DNA of 64,000 nucleotides, taken from NCBI GenBank assembly GCA_963846165.1, contig CAWJUU010000003.1:77930-141929 (forward strand), given 5' to 3'. The number at the start of each line of letters is the position of its first letter. The stretch's first letter is position 1. The notes below the pieces were generated by a model. It did no database searches and was not told the origin of the DNA. It saw only the letters and a list, made by a program, of their open reading frames with translations. This DNA comes from WHSW01 sp963846165 (lineage in GTDB: Bacteria > Actinomycetota > Thermoleophilia > Solirubrobacterales > 70-9). This document shows, piece by piece, positions 1 through 9,369 of this stretch. Made by a program: the position numbers and the translations under genes.

Positions 1-613
1 CGGGCCGCTCGGCCGGACGACGGAATCCTCGGAGAGGAGGGGACGAGCATCGCGGGGACGAGCGGGTTGCGCTGGGTCGTTGACCCTCTCGACGGGACCA
101 CCAACTACATCTACGGCCATCCTGGCTTCGCTGTCTCAATCGCGGTCGAGCGCAACCGCGAGGTCCTGGTCGGGGTGGTCGAGGACACTGCTCCACGGCG
201 AGGTCTTCACCGCGGTCCGCGGCGCCGGGGCCAAGTGCAACGGCGAGCCGGTGGGGCCCACCGGGAACACCGAGCTTGGCTCGGCGTTGGTCGCGACCGG
301 CTTCGGCTATGCGGCGGGGCAACGTCGGGACCAGGCACAAGCGCTGACGGGAGTGATCGGGCGGGTTCGCGACGTACGCCGGATGGGCGCCGCCGCGGTC
401 GACCTCTGCTCGGTCGCCTGCGGGCGCGTGGATGCGTATTTCGAGCGTGGCCTCAGCCCCTGGGATCTCGCCGCAGGAGCACTGATCGCCGCGGAAGCCG
501 GAGCCGCGGTCGGGGCAATCGAGGATGGCCCGCCGGTCCCCGGTTCCGTGATCGCGGCGACCCCGGCCCTGCTCGAACCGTTGCGCGCCCTGCTGGCCGA
601 GGCCGGCGCTTAG
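1..613 (+). CDS. inositol monophosphatase family protein (5' truncated, one frameshift)
   Basis: Mg-dependent sugar-phosphate phosphatase family (inositol or related phosphate monoesters, cytoplasmic). The gene enters from the left edge already in frame 1, showing GILGEEG (bases 25-45) and the metal-binding signature WVVDPLDGTTNY (73-108). At about base 187 the reading passes to frame 2, which carries LHGEVFTAVRGAGA and the C-terminal motif PWDLAAGALIAAEAGA. One base appears to be missing there. About 200 residues of the usual 250-270 are present, so only the N-terminus is lost at the edge. It converges on and overlaps sucD by four bases. The exact substrate cannot be told: inositol-1-phosphate, histidinol phosphate and fructose bisphosphate are all possible in this family. 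Confidence 0.85.
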   Translation, partial: GPLGRTTESSERRGRASRGRAGCAGSLTLSTGPPTTSTAILASLSQSRSSATARSWSGWSRTLLHGEVFTAVRGAGAKCNGEPVGPTGNTELGSALVATGFGYAAGQRRDQAQALTGVIGRVRDVRRMGAAAVDLCSVACGRVDAYFERGLSPWDLAAGALIAAEAGAAVGAIEDGPPVPGSVIAATPALLEPLRALLAEAGA

Positions 614-1488
614 GCGGCGGCTCGCAGCGCCTCGACCGCGAGCTGGGCGGTCTCGGTCGGGCTCTTGCCGACGCGGACTCCCTTGGCCTCGAGCGCCTCC
701 TTCTTCGCCTCGGCGGTGCCCGAGGAGCCGGAGATGATCGCCCCGGCGTGGCCCATCTGCTTGCCGGGCGGAGCGGTGAAGCCGGCGATGTAGGCGACGA
801 CGGGCTTCGAGACCGACTCGGCGATGAACTCGGCCGCGCGCTCCTCGGCGTCGCCGCCGATCTCGCCGACCATGACGATCAGCTCGGTCTCCGGGTCGGC
901 CTCATAGAGGGTGAGGACGTCGATGAAGTCCGAGCCGACGATCGGGTCGCCGCCGATGCCGACGATCGACGAGTTGCCCGCCCCCGCCTGCTTGAGCTCG
1001 TTGCCGATCTGGTAGGTGAGCGTGCCCGACTTCGAGACCACCCCGATCGACCCGGCCTCGAAGAACTGGCCGGGGATGATCCCGACGTTCGCCTTGCCGG
1101 GTGAGAGCACGCCGGGGCAGTTGGGCCCGATCAGCCGCACGCCGGCCTCCTTGGCCCTCCAGTAGATCCGCAGCATGTCGAGCACCGGGATGCCCTCGGT
1201 GATCGCGATCACCGTCGCCACGCCGGCCTCGATCGCCTCCTCGATCGCCGCCGCGGCGAAGCGCGCCGGGACGAAGATCATCGAGGTGTTGGCATCGCGC
1301 TCGGTCACCGCCTCGCGGATCGTGTCGAAGACCGGCACGCCTTCGACGTCCTGGCCGCCCTTGCCCGGGGTGACGCCGGCCACCAGATCGGTGCCGTAGT
1401 CGCGGTTGCGCAGCCCGTGGAACGTGCCTTCGCGCCCGGTGAGGCCGCTGACGACGAGCTTCGTCTGTTCGTTGACGATGATCGCCAT
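610..1488 (-). CDS. sucD: succinyl-CoA ligase, alpha subunit
   Basis: ADP- or GDP-forming succinate-CoA ligase alpha subunit of the TCA cycle; it binds CoA and carries the phospho-histidine. The 292 residues match the family length. Visible are the N-terminal CoA-binding Rossmann region (SGLTGREGTFH), the central IGPNCPGVLSPG segment, and the active-site histidine context QMGHAGAIISG near residue 245. The start ATG at 1488 follows the sucC stop by 13 bases, so the two subunits form one leftward transcript. The frame is intact, unlike sucC. Confidence 0.97.
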   Translation of the reverse strand: MAIIVNEQTKLVVSGLTGREGTFHGLRNRDYGTDLVAGVTPGKGGQDVEGVPVFDTIREAVTERDANTSMIFVPARFAAAAIEEAIEAGVATVIAITEGIPVLDMLRIYWRAKEAGVRLIGPNCPGVLSPGKANVGIIPGQFFEAGSIGVVSKSGTLTYQIGNELKQAGAGNSSIVGIGGDPIVGSDFIDVLTLYEADPETELIVMVGEIGGDAEERAAEFIAESVSKPVVAYIAGFTAPPGKQMGHAGAIISGSSGTAEAKKEALEAKGVRVGKSPTETAQLAVEALRAAA

Positions 1489-1501
1489 GAGCTAGCGGCC
1501 G

Positions 1502-2645
1502 TTACCCATTCGCCAGCTCCACGACGGCCTTCGCGGCGCCCAGCATCGTCTCCTCGACGTGCAGGTTGCCGAGCTCCGCGTCGGCGAGGATCCCGAGCCC
1601 CTCCTCGGAGTTGGTGCCGTCGAGCCGGACGACGAGCGGGACGTCGATGTCGATCTGTCCCGAGGCCTCGATGATCCCCTTGGCGATCTCGTCACAGCGG
1701 GTGATGCCGCCGAAGATGTTGAACAGGATCGCGACCACGTTCGGGTCCGAGGTGATCACCTCGAGCGCGTCGACGATCGCATCGGCCTTCGAGCCGCCGC
1801 CGGCATCGAGGAAGTTGGCCGGCTTGCCGCCCGCCTGGGCGACGACGTCGAGCGTCGACATGCAGAGGCCGGCGCCGTTGCCGAGGATGCCGATGTTGCC
1901 GCCGAGCTTGACGTAGGTGAGGCCCTTTTCCTTGGCCATCGCCTCCTGCGGGTCCTCGGCCGACTTGTCGCTCAGCTCGGCGAGCTCGGGATGGCGGAAG
2001 AGGGCGTTGTTGTCGATCGTCGCCTTCGCAGTCGAGGGCGATCACCTGGCGGTCACCGGTGACGATCAGCGGGTTGACCTCGATCAGGGTCGCATCCTCG
2101 GCGAGGGCGACCCCGGCGAGCTTGACCAGCATCTCGGCGACCTGGTCGGTGACGTCCTCGTCGATCCCGGCGTCGACGGCGATCGCGTGGGCGTCATCGA
2201 CGCTGAACTCCCGGTCCGGCTCGATGTGGCGCTGGACGAGCGCGTCGGGATCGGACTCGGCGACCTCCTCGACGTCCATCCCGCCCATCCGCGAGAGCAT
2301 CGCGAGCAGCTTCTTCTCCGAGCGGTCGAGGATCACCGAGGCGTAGTACTCGGCGGCGATCTCCGACGCCCCCTCGATCCAGAGGTCGTGGACGGTGAAG
2401 CCACGGATGTCCATGCCGAGAATCGCCTCGGAGTGCTGACGCGCCTCGGCCTCGTCCTTGGCGACCTTGATCCCGCCCGCCTTGCCCCGCTTGCCGATCG
2501 CGACCTGGGCCTTGACCACGCACGGATAGCCGATCTCGTTCGCGGCCGCAACCGCATCGTCGACGGTGGTGGCATGGCGGCCATCGGGCACCGCAACGCC
2601 GTGTTCGGCGAACAGCTGCTTGCCCTGGTATTCGAGTAGGTCCAT
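1502..2645 (-). CDS. sucC: succinyl-CoA ligase, beta subunit (one frameshift)
   Basis: Beta subunit of succinyl-CoA ligase, the ATP-grasp nucleotide-binding partner of SucD. The N-terminus MDLLEYQGKQLFAEHGV starts at 2645 and the C-terminal half (KLGGNIGILGNGAGLCMSTL, LDAGGGSKADAIVDAL) lies in another frame. Removing one base, the a at 2030 on the plus strand, turns the nonsense after ALD into ALDAKATIDNNALFRHPEL and joins both halves into about 380 residues, the normal length. An in-frame upstream ATG at 2735 exists but adds sequence unlike the family, so 2645 is preferred. The gene starts 49 bases from the divergent HAD gene. Confidence 0.94.
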
Positions 2646-2694
2646 GGTCCGGAGGCGCGCGCAGACTATCCGACCGGCATAATGCCGCGTCCGC

Positions 2695-3381
2695 ATGCCC
2701 CTCCCCAAACTCAAGGACATCAAGTGGGTGACCACGGATTGCTACGGCACCCTGATCGACTGGGAGAAGGGAATCCTCGACGGGTTCACCAAGGAGGCCG
2801 AGCGTGACGGCTTCTCCTTCGACGAGCAGAAGTTCATCGCCCGCTTCCTCGAGGTCCAAGCCGAGATCATGAGCGGCTCCTACGAGCTCTACGCCGAGGT
2901 CCTGCGCCGGACCGCAGTCAAGGTCGCCGGCGAGATCGGCTGGGAGCTCGAGCCATCGCGGGCCCAGTTCCTGCCCGACAGCGTCGCCCGCTGGCTGCCG
3001 TTTCGCGAAGCCAACGCCGCCATGGACCGGCTCGGCAAGCGCTACGAGCTCGGGATCATCTCCAACGTCGACGACAAGCTGCTCGGCGTCTCGCGTCGCC
3101 ACCTGCGCACCGAGCTCGATCTGGTCGTGACGGCGCAGCAGGTGCGCAGCTACAAGCCCGACCCAGCGCACTTCAAGGAGGCCGCGCGGCGAATCGGCGG
3201 CAAGAAGGGCTGGCTCCACATCGCCAGCGGCTACGAGGCCGACGTGTCGCCGCTGCTGAAGATGAACGTGCCCGTGATCTGGGTCAACCGCCACAGCGAG
3301 AAGCTCGACGGGCGCAAGCGGCCCGACGCGGAGGTCAAGAACCTCCGCGACGCGGCGAAGAAGCTCGGTGCCGGCGGCTGA
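2695..3381 (+). CDS. HAD-superfamily hydrolase (2-haloacid dehalogenase type II-like)
   Basis: Predicted cytoplasmic phosphatase or dehalogenase of the HAD superfamily, 228 residues, a normal length for type II haloacid dehalogenase-like proteins. The nucleophile motif is TTDCYGTLIDW near residue 15. Motif II is ISNVDD, the lysine sits in QVRSYKPDPAHF, and the C-terminal acidic region is SGYEADVSPLLKMNVPVIWV. The cap domain lies between motifs I and II. It is divergent from sucC and shares a 49-base gap with it. The substrate is unknown; many proteins with this fold are phosphatases rather than dehalogenases. Confidence 0.85.
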   Translation: MPLPKLKDIKWVTTDCYGTLIDWEKGILDGFTKEAERDGFSFDEQKFIARFLEVQAEIMSGSYELYAEVLRRTAVKVAGEIGWELEPSRAQFLPDSVARWLPFREANAAMDRLGKRYELGIISNVDDKLLGVSRRHLRTELDLVVTAQQVRSYKPDPAHFKEAARRIGGKKGWLHIASGYEADVSPLLKMNVPVIWVNRHSEKLDGRKRPDAEVKNLRDAAKKLGAGG

Positions 3382-3449
3382 CGCGGGCCCGCCCGCGAGC
3401 GACTCGAACACGGCGCTCGAACGTAGCGGCCGACCCCGCCGACGAGGCG

Positions 3450-4374
3450 ATGGTCGCGCGGGCGCGCGGGCGCTTCGCTGCCGAGCGTCGCCTTCTTCAC
3501 CGTCGCCGGCGGCGCGCCGAGCGCCACGGAGCGCTCCCGAACCTGATCGTGATCGGCGGGCTCAAGTGCGGGACGACGAGCCTGCACCACTACCTCAACC
3601 TCCATCCCGAGATCACGATGTCGCGGCCGAAGGAGCTCAACTTCTTCGTCTCCGAGCTCAACTGGGGGCTGGGGCCGGAGTGGTACGCGAGCCACTTCGA
3701 CCGCTCGGCGGCGGTTCGCGGCGAGAGCTCGCCCCACTACACCAACCTGCCGCGCTTTGAAGGCGTCGCCGAGCGCATGCGCGAGCTGCTCGGCGCCGAG
3801 GCGCAGATCGTCTACATGGTCCGCGACCCGATCGAGCGCATGCTCTCGCACTACTCCCACAACGTCGGTGGCGGCTACGAGTCGCGACCGATCGACACCG
3901 CGCTCGCCGACCCCGAGTCCGCCTACGTCGCCCGCAGCCGCTACGCGATGCAGCTTCGTCCCTATCTGAACTCGTTCGAGCGCGACCGGGTCCTGATCGT
4001 CGCCAACGAGGATCTTGCCGGCGAGCGCGAGGCAACCGTGCGCAGCGTGTTCGAGTTCTGCGGCGTCGACCCGAGCTTCAGCTCCGAGCAGTTCGAGCGC
4101 GAGTGGGAGACCGGCAGCGGCAAGGCCGACGGGGGCTTCCGGCTCATGGACCGGGCGGTGCGGCTGCCGGGGCTGCGGGCGCTGGACCGCAACTTCGACC
4201 GGCTGCCCGAGTCGCTGCGCTGGATGGTCGAGAAGGTCGTCCATGACCCGGGCAGAGGTGCGGCGCCGAAGCCGGCGGTCGCACCTGAGCTGCGCGAGCG
4301 CCTCGAGCAACTCGTGCGTGAGGACGTCAGCCGAACTGGAGCGGATCACCGGGCGTCGGTTCGGCTGGCTATAG
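3450..4374 (+). CDS. sulfotransferase family protein (one frameshift near the end)
   Basis: PAPS-dependent sulfotransferase fold, about 307 residues. The 5'-phosphosulfate loop is GGLKCGTTSLHHYL near residue 38, and the 3'-phosphate-binding region is YMVRDPIERMLSHYSH near residue 128, both typical of heparan/Stf0-like enzymes. Close to the 3' end an extra a at 4329 shifts the frame; without it the protein ends EDVAELERITGRRFGWL and stops at 4374, facing the propeller gene stop 18 bases away. The acceptor may be a cell-surface glycan or lipid; nothing nearby fixes it. The N-terminal 30 residues are very Arg-rich, so a later start is possible. Confidence 0.85.
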
Positions 4375-4392
4375 CGCCCGCATTAGCGCCTC

Positions 4393-6185
4393 CTAGGGGA
4401 TCCCCTTCTCCTTCTCGCAGCCGCCGGCCTTGTCCTTTCCGCCGGCCCCGGCGCAGCGGTCCTTGCCCGGCCCGCCCATGAGCTTGTCCTTGCCGGCGCC
4501 ACCCGAGAGCCTGTCCTTGCCCGCGTCGCCCTTGACCTTGTCCTTGCCGGCGCCCCCCTTGAGCGCGTCCTTGCCATCGCCGCCGGCGAGCACATCGTTG
4601 CCGGCGCCGCCCTTGAACAGGTTCTTGCCGGGGCCGCCGCCGACGCGGTCGTTGCCGGCCGCCGAGCAGACGACGTCGTCGCCGGCGCTGGCGGCGACGA
4701 CGTCGTCGCCGCCCAGGGTCACGAACACGTCCAGGCCGGCGGTGCCGAAGAAGCTCTCCGAAGCGTCGCTGCCGACGATCGTCGCAGGCAGGCCGGCACA
4801 GGCGGCGCCAAGGCCCTCGCGCGCAAAGGTCGCGACGGACTCGGTGCCGTTCGCGGCCGCGTACAGCGACGCCCCGTCGGCGGTCAGGGCTACGGCCGGG
4901 AGCCCACGAGCCCGCGCCCGTCGGCGCACTCGCCACCGTCGCCGGAGTCGGACACGCAGCCTGTGAGCCCGGGCCGCTGGGTCAGCGCCCCGGTGACTGG
5001 ATCACGGTCGAAGATTCCGACCGAGCCGTTGTCCTCGTTGCCGGTGTAGAGCGAGAGCCCGTCGCCGGAGAGGGCGACGACGCTGGCGCCCTGGAGCTCC
5101 CTGCCGTCAAAGCAATCGCCGCCGAGGCCGTCGTCGGAGATGCAACCGGAGGCGCCCGGGAGCTGGGTGATCGCACCGGTAGCGGGATCACGATCGAAGA
5201 CGGACACCGCGTCGTCGTCGCGGGCGGCGACGTAGACGAACTCGCCGTCGAAGGAAACCGCCACCCCCTCGCCGCCGGCAAGGCCGCGGCCAACGGTGCA
5301 CTCGCCGCCGGAGCCGTCGGCGGTGACGCAGCCGCCGGTGCCCGGGAGCTGGGTGAGTGCGCCGGTCACGGGATCACGCGCGAACGCGGCGACGCCCGCG
5401 TTCTCGCCGCTGACGTAGGCGGAGCGGCCGTCGGGCGAGATCGCCACGGTCGAGGCGCCGTCGAGGCCACGCCCGTCGGTGCAGCCGTCGAAGCCACCCT
5501 CGCGGATGCAGCCAGCCGAGCCGGCGAGCTGGGTCAGCGCACCGGTCGCCGGGTCGCGGCTGAAGATCGCCACCTCGCCGGGGCCGTCGAGCGCGGCGAC
5601 GTAGAGGAAGCGATCGTCGGGGCTCAGGGTGACGTTGTAGGGACCGCTGATGCCGGCGGCGTCGGTGCACAGCCCGCCGGTGCCGTTGCCCGAGACGCAC
5701 GCGGCCGTACCGGTGAGCTGGGTCAGGCCTCCGGTGTCGGGGTCGCGGGCCAACACCGCCACGCCCCCATCATCGCCGGACTGAGACGCGACGTAGACCG
5801 AGCGCCCGTCGTAGCTGACCGCGACGCCGGTCGGGTCGAGCAGGCCGACGCCGTCTGCGCATTGACCGCCGATGCCGTTCTCGGTGATGCAGCCGGAGGC
5901 ACCGGCGATCCGGGTGAGCGCCCCGGTGACCGGGTCGCGGGCAAGGCCGACGACTCCCTCGCTACGGGTCGAGTAGACCGAGCGACCATCGGGGCTCGTG
6001 GCGATTCCGTAGGGAGACTCGATCACAGCATCGGTGGCGCAGTCGCCCCCCGAACCGTCGACGGAGATGCAACCGGCCGCGCCCGAGAGCTGGGTCAGGT
6101 CGCCAACCGCGGCGTTCGCCGATCCGGGCACGACTAGCGCCAGCAAGAGTCCCAGTCCCAGTCCCAGTTTCCCGACCCTTCGCAC
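4393..6185 (-). CDS. secreted beta-propeller protein with Cys-paired repeats and RTX-like calcium-binding tail (one frameshift)
   Basis: Exported protein of about 597 residues. A signal peptide (GLGLGLLLALVVPGSANA) is followed by seven repeats of about 57 residues. Each repeat has a blade with SPDGRSVYVA-like strands and a loop of the form GCI-x(4)-G-x-GG-x-C, so nearly every blade carries two cysteines. The tail has glycine/aspartate nonapeptides (GGAGNDVLAGGDGKDALKGG) resembling hemolysin-type calcium-binding repeats but rich in lysine, and ends near CEKEKGIP. A base is missing near 4908; the shift joins the last blade (GLPAVALTADGASLY) to the tail. Lactonase-like propellers are the closest fold, but no catalytic residues can be assigned. 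Confidence 0.8.
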
Positions 6186-6193
6186 CGCGCGAC

Positions 6194-6223
6194 CCTAACA
6201 CCCCGCTGGGGCGTGTCGAGCGC
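6194..6223. terminator. short GC hairpin between GH15 and propeller genes
   Basis: The 38-base gap after the GH15 stop holds CACCCC-gct-GGGG-cGTG, a hairpin with a one-base bulge read on the minus strand. It has no T-tract, so it is only a weak terminator candidate and could also be chance in GC-rich DNA. Confidence 0.25.
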
Positions 6224-8137
6224 TCAGTGCTCGCGGCGCATCTCGGTGAACACCGCGGTCCTGCCCTCGGCCTCGGGCTCGCGCTGCTCGTCGGCGACCA
6301 CGTGGGAGACGGCGTTGATCAGCGCCAGGTGGGTAAACGCCTGCGGGAAGTTGCCGAGGTGCGCATGGCTGCGGGGCTCGATCTCCTCCGCGTAGAGGTT
6401 GAGCGGACCGGCGAGCGCGAGCAGCCGCTCGCAGAGTGCGCGTGCGCGCTCGGCCTCGCCGATCTCCGAGAGCGCAGCGACGAGCCAGAAGGAGCAGATC
6501 GTGAATGTCCCCTCCTCACCGTGGAGGCCGTCCTCGGTCTCCTCGACGCGGTAACGGAGGACGAGACCGTGGTCGGTGAGCTCGTCGGCGATCGCGAGCA
6601 CGGTGGCGCGGACCACCTCGTGGTCGGGCGGCAAGAAGCGGACCAGCGGCGCGAGCAGGTTGGACGCGTCGAGGGCGTCGGTGTCGTAATGCTGGCGCAG
6701 CACGCCTCGCTCGGAAACCCCGCGGGAGAGGATCTCGGCCTGGATCTCGTCCGCGGTGGCCCGCCAGCGGTCGGCGGTCTCGTCGTCGCCCCGGCGCCGG
6801 GAGAGGCGCGCGCCGCGGTCGAGCGCGACCCAGCACATCAGCTTCGACGAGACATAGTGCTTCGGAGCGCCGCGGGCCTCCCAGATTCCCTGGTCGGGCT
6901 CGCGCCACACCTTCGCCGCAGCCTCGACTTGGCTTGCGACGATTAGCCACATCGGAGCCGGGATCTCGCGGCCCGCCTTGGAGTGGATGTAGAGCGAGTC
7001 GACGAGCGCGCCGTAGACGTCGTTCTGCCGCTGGTCGAAGGCGCCGTTGCCGATCCGCACCGGCCGCGCACCGCCGTACCCGGAGAGGTGGTCAAGGGTG
7101 CTCTCGGTCAGCTCACGCTCGGTCCCGATCCCGTACATGATCTGAAGCTGGTTGCCGTGAGCGAAGCAGACGTCGCCGATGAAGCGGGCGAAGTCGGTGG
7201 CCTCGGTGTCGAGGCCGAGCACGTGCAAGCCCCAGAGCGTGAACGTCGCGTCGCGAATCCAGCAGTAGCGGTAGTCCCAGTTGCGCTCCCCGCCGGGAGT
7301 CTCCGGCAACGAGGTGGTCAGCGCCGCGATCATCGCTCCGCTGGGCGAGTACGTCAGCCCCTTCAGCGTAAGCGCCGAGCGCTGCAGGTAGATCCGCCAA
7401 GGGTGGTCGGGAAAGTTGCCGCCGACCAGCCAGCGGCGCCAGTACTCGCTGGTCTCGTCGATCCGTGCGGCGGCGTCCTCGACCGACTCCGGCGGCAGCG
7501 GCTCGGCACCCCAGGACAGCGCGCAGAAACATTGCTCCCCGTCAACCAGCCTGTGGCGCGCCTCTATGCGATGTTGCTCGACCCCGAGGTTGAGGTCGCT
7601 GGTCAATAGCAGGCGCGGGGCGGCGGTCTCGTCGCCGGTGGCCGTCGCCCGATGTCTGTGATCACTCAGCTCCCAGTCGACCGCGCCGCGCCCGTAGTCG
7701 GCCATCGGACGGCAGAGCAGCTCCAACTCGACCTCCCCCTGGACGCACTCGGCGACCCGGACCAGCACCCGTTCGGCGTCGAGGTCGGGAGGGGGACGGG
7801 TGTGCGGATCGTCGCTGCGCTCGCGCCAAGGGCCGATCGTGAGCGCATCGCGGACGACCAGCCATCCGGTCTCGGTCGCCCAGGTGGTCTCGAGCACGTT
7901 CGTGCCGGGCGCGTAGCGGCGGGCCACCGGAACAGTCTCTCGCGGCCCGAACCGGAAGCGCCCGGCGCCGCGGTCCAAGATCGCGGCGAAGATGCTGGGC
8001 GAGTCGAAGCGCGGCACGCACAGCCACTCGATCGTTCCGTCGGGGGCGACCAAGGCGCCCGTATGGCAGTCGGAGAGCATCCCGTAGTCGGCGATCCTCG
8101 GGAATCCGGGGGCGGCGAGCGTCGCGGGGTCGACCAC
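6224..8137 (-). CDS. glycoside hydrolase family 15 protein (glucoamylase/trehalase type)
   Basis: Cytoplasmic alpha-glucosidase of the GH15 family, 637 residues and intact. The N-terminal domain begins IADYGMLSDCHTGALVAPDG-like and contains WLCVPRFDSPSIFAAILD, typical of actinobacterial GH15 proteins. The (alpha/alpha)6 domain carries the family motif ERNWDYRYCWIRDAT near residue 283 and a C-terminal EEGTFTICSFWLVAALSEIG segment that holds the second catalytic acid region. No signal peptide is seen. In actinobacteria such genes encode glucoamylase-like or trehalase activities (glycogen or trehalose turnover); the sequence alone does not separate them. Confidence 0.92.
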   Translation of the reverse strand: MVDPATLAAPGFPRIADYGMLSDCHTGALVAPDGTIEWLCVPRFDSPSIFAAILDRGAGRFRFGPRETVPVARRYAPGTNVLETTWATETGWLVVRDALTIGPWRERSDDPHTRPPPDLDAERVLVRVAECVQGEVELELLCRPMADYGRGAVDWELSDHRHRATATGDETAAPRLLLTSDLNLGVEQHRIEARHRLVDGEQCFCALSWGAEPLPPESVEDAAARIDETSEYWRRWLVGGNFPDHPWRIYLQRSALTLKGLTYSPSGAMIAALTTSLPETPGGERNWDYRYCWIRDATFTLWGLHVLGLDTEATDFARFIGDVCFAHGNQLQIMYGIGTERELTESTLDHLSGYGGARPVRIGNGAFDQRQNDVYGALVDSLYIHSKAGREIPAPMWLIVASQVEAAAKVWREPDQGIWEARGAPKHYVSSKLMCWVALDRGARLSRRRGDDETADRWRATADEIQAEILSRGVSERGVLRQHYDTDALDASNLLAPLVRFLPPDHEVVRATVLAIADELTDHGLVLRYRVEETEDGLHGEEGTFTICSFWLVAALSEIGEAERARALCERLLALAGPLNLYAEEIEPRSHAHLGNFPQAFTHLALINAVSHVVADEQREPEAEGRTAVFTEMRREH

Positions 8138-8163
8138 GGCTGCGACTCTAACCTTCCCAGGGG

Positions 8164-8619
8164 ATGAGGATCGCTGTTGCAGCCGACGAGCGGGCGGGCA
8201 TCGCCGAGGCGGTGATCGTGCAACTGCGCGATCGCGGGCACGAGCCGATCGCCCACGGGGCGCTGGCCGATGACGAGCGCGACGACTGGGCCTGGGCCAG
8301 TGAGGCGGCGGCGCGCGACGTCGCCGAGGGACGCGCCGAGCAGGCGGTCGTCTGCTGCTGGACCGGGACCGGCGCCTCGATCGCAGCGAACAAGGTCGCC
8401 GGGATTCGCGCGGCGCTGTGCGGCGACGGGCCGACCGCCGCGGGCGCCAGGCGCTGGAACGACGCCAACGTGCTCGCGCTCAGCCTGAGGACGACCTCCG
8501 AGGCTGAGCTCTCGGAGATCCTCGACGCCTGGTTCGGCGGCGAGCCGTCCGCCGAGACCGACGACCGCGCCAACGTCGGCCACCTGTCCGAGATCGAGTC
8601 CGACCGCGAGCGGGCTTAG
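8164..8619 (+). CDS. RpiB/LacA/LacB-family sugar-phosphate isomerase
   Basis: A 151-residue protein of the ribose-5-phosphate isomerase B / galactose-6-phosphate isomerase family. The active-site loop reads CWTGTGASIAANKVAGIRAA, keeping the conserved cysteine and the SIAANKxxGIRAA block; NDANVLALSLR matches the later family motif. The N-terminal motif normally SDHAG is DERAG here, replacing a substrate-binding histidine by glutamate, so activity on ribose 5-phosphate is uncertain. It sits seven bases upstream of a RibD-like reductase in the same direction. The divergent GH15 gene starts 26 bases away. Confidence 0.85.
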   Translation: MRIAVAADERAGIAEAVIVQLRDRGHEPIAHGALADDERDDWAWASEAAARDVAEGRAEQAVVCCWTGTGASIAANKVAGIRAALCGDGPTAAGARRWNDANVLALSLRTTSEAELSEILDAWFGGEPSAETDDRANVGHLSEIESDRERA

Positions 8620-8625
8620 GCGACG

Positions 8626-9369
8626 ATGCGCCGCGTGGTGCCCGACGAGGCGCAGACCAGCGTCGCCGATCAGGTCGCAACGCTTGACCTGGTCGGCTCC
8701 GCGCTCGACAACCGGCCGTACGTGATCACCAACTTCGCGCTCACCCTCGACGGGCACGCGACGATCGCCGGGCGCTCGGGTGCGATCGGCTCCGATGTCG
8801 ACACGGCGATGCTGGTCGGGCTGCGCACCCGCGTCGATGCGGTGATGATCGGCGCCGGGACGATGCGTGCCGAGGGCTACGGGCGGGTGATCGGCGACCC
8901 CGCAAAGCGCGCGCGGCGCGAGCGCGAGGGCCTGGCCCCGGACCCGCTGATGGTGCTGGTCAGCGGCCGCATGGAGCTGCCCTGGGATGCGCCGCTGTTC
9001 ACCGAGGGCCACGGCGAGGTCCTGATCTGCACCAGCTCCCCGGATGAGCCGCCCGAGCTTGCGACGCCGGTTCAGGTGCTGCGCCAGCAGCCGAAGGTTG
9101 ACCTCGCGGCGCTGCTCGCGCACCTGCGCTCGGAACGCGGGGTGCGGGCGCTGCTCTGCGAGGGCGGGCCGCGCCTGCACGCGGAGCTGATCGACGCAGG
9201 GCTGGTGGACGAGCTCTTCGTCACCCACGCCCCGAAGCTCGCCGGCGGGGCCGGGCCGGGCCTGGTCACGGGACTCGAGGAGCGCGAGCGTTCGCTCGAG
9301 CTCGGCTGGCTGCTCGCCGAGGAGACGACCGGGGAGCTGTTCGGGCGCTACCGGGTCCCGCGCATCTAG
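8626..9369 (+). CDS. dihydrofolate reductase/RibD C-terminal-like reductase
   Basis: A 247-residue NADPH-dependent reductase of the RibD C-terminal/DHFR superfamily. Characteristic segments are TNFALTLDGHATIAGRSGAIGS near the N-terminus, DAVMIGAGTMRAEGYG (NADPH-binding), and LLCEGGPRLHAELIDAGLVDELFVTHAPKLAGG near the C-terminus. The deaminase half of RibD is absent, so this is not a full riboflavin RibD; stand-alone members reduce pyrimidine-like or other substrates. It probably forms a two-gene unit with the RpiB-like gene. It ends overlapping the convergent membrane-protein gene by four bases. Confidence 0.85.
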   Translation: MRRVVPDEAQTSVADQVATLDLVGSALDNRPYVITNFALTLDGHATIAGRSGAIGSDVDTAMLVGLRTRVDAVMIGAGTMRAEGYGRVIGDPAKRARREREGLAPDPLMVLVSGRMELPWDAPLFTEGHGEVLICTSSPDEPPELATPVQVLRQQPKVDLAALLAHLRSERGVRALLCEGGPRLHAELIDAGLVDELFVTHAPKLAGGAGPGLVTGLEERERSLELGWLLAEETTGELFGRYRVPRI

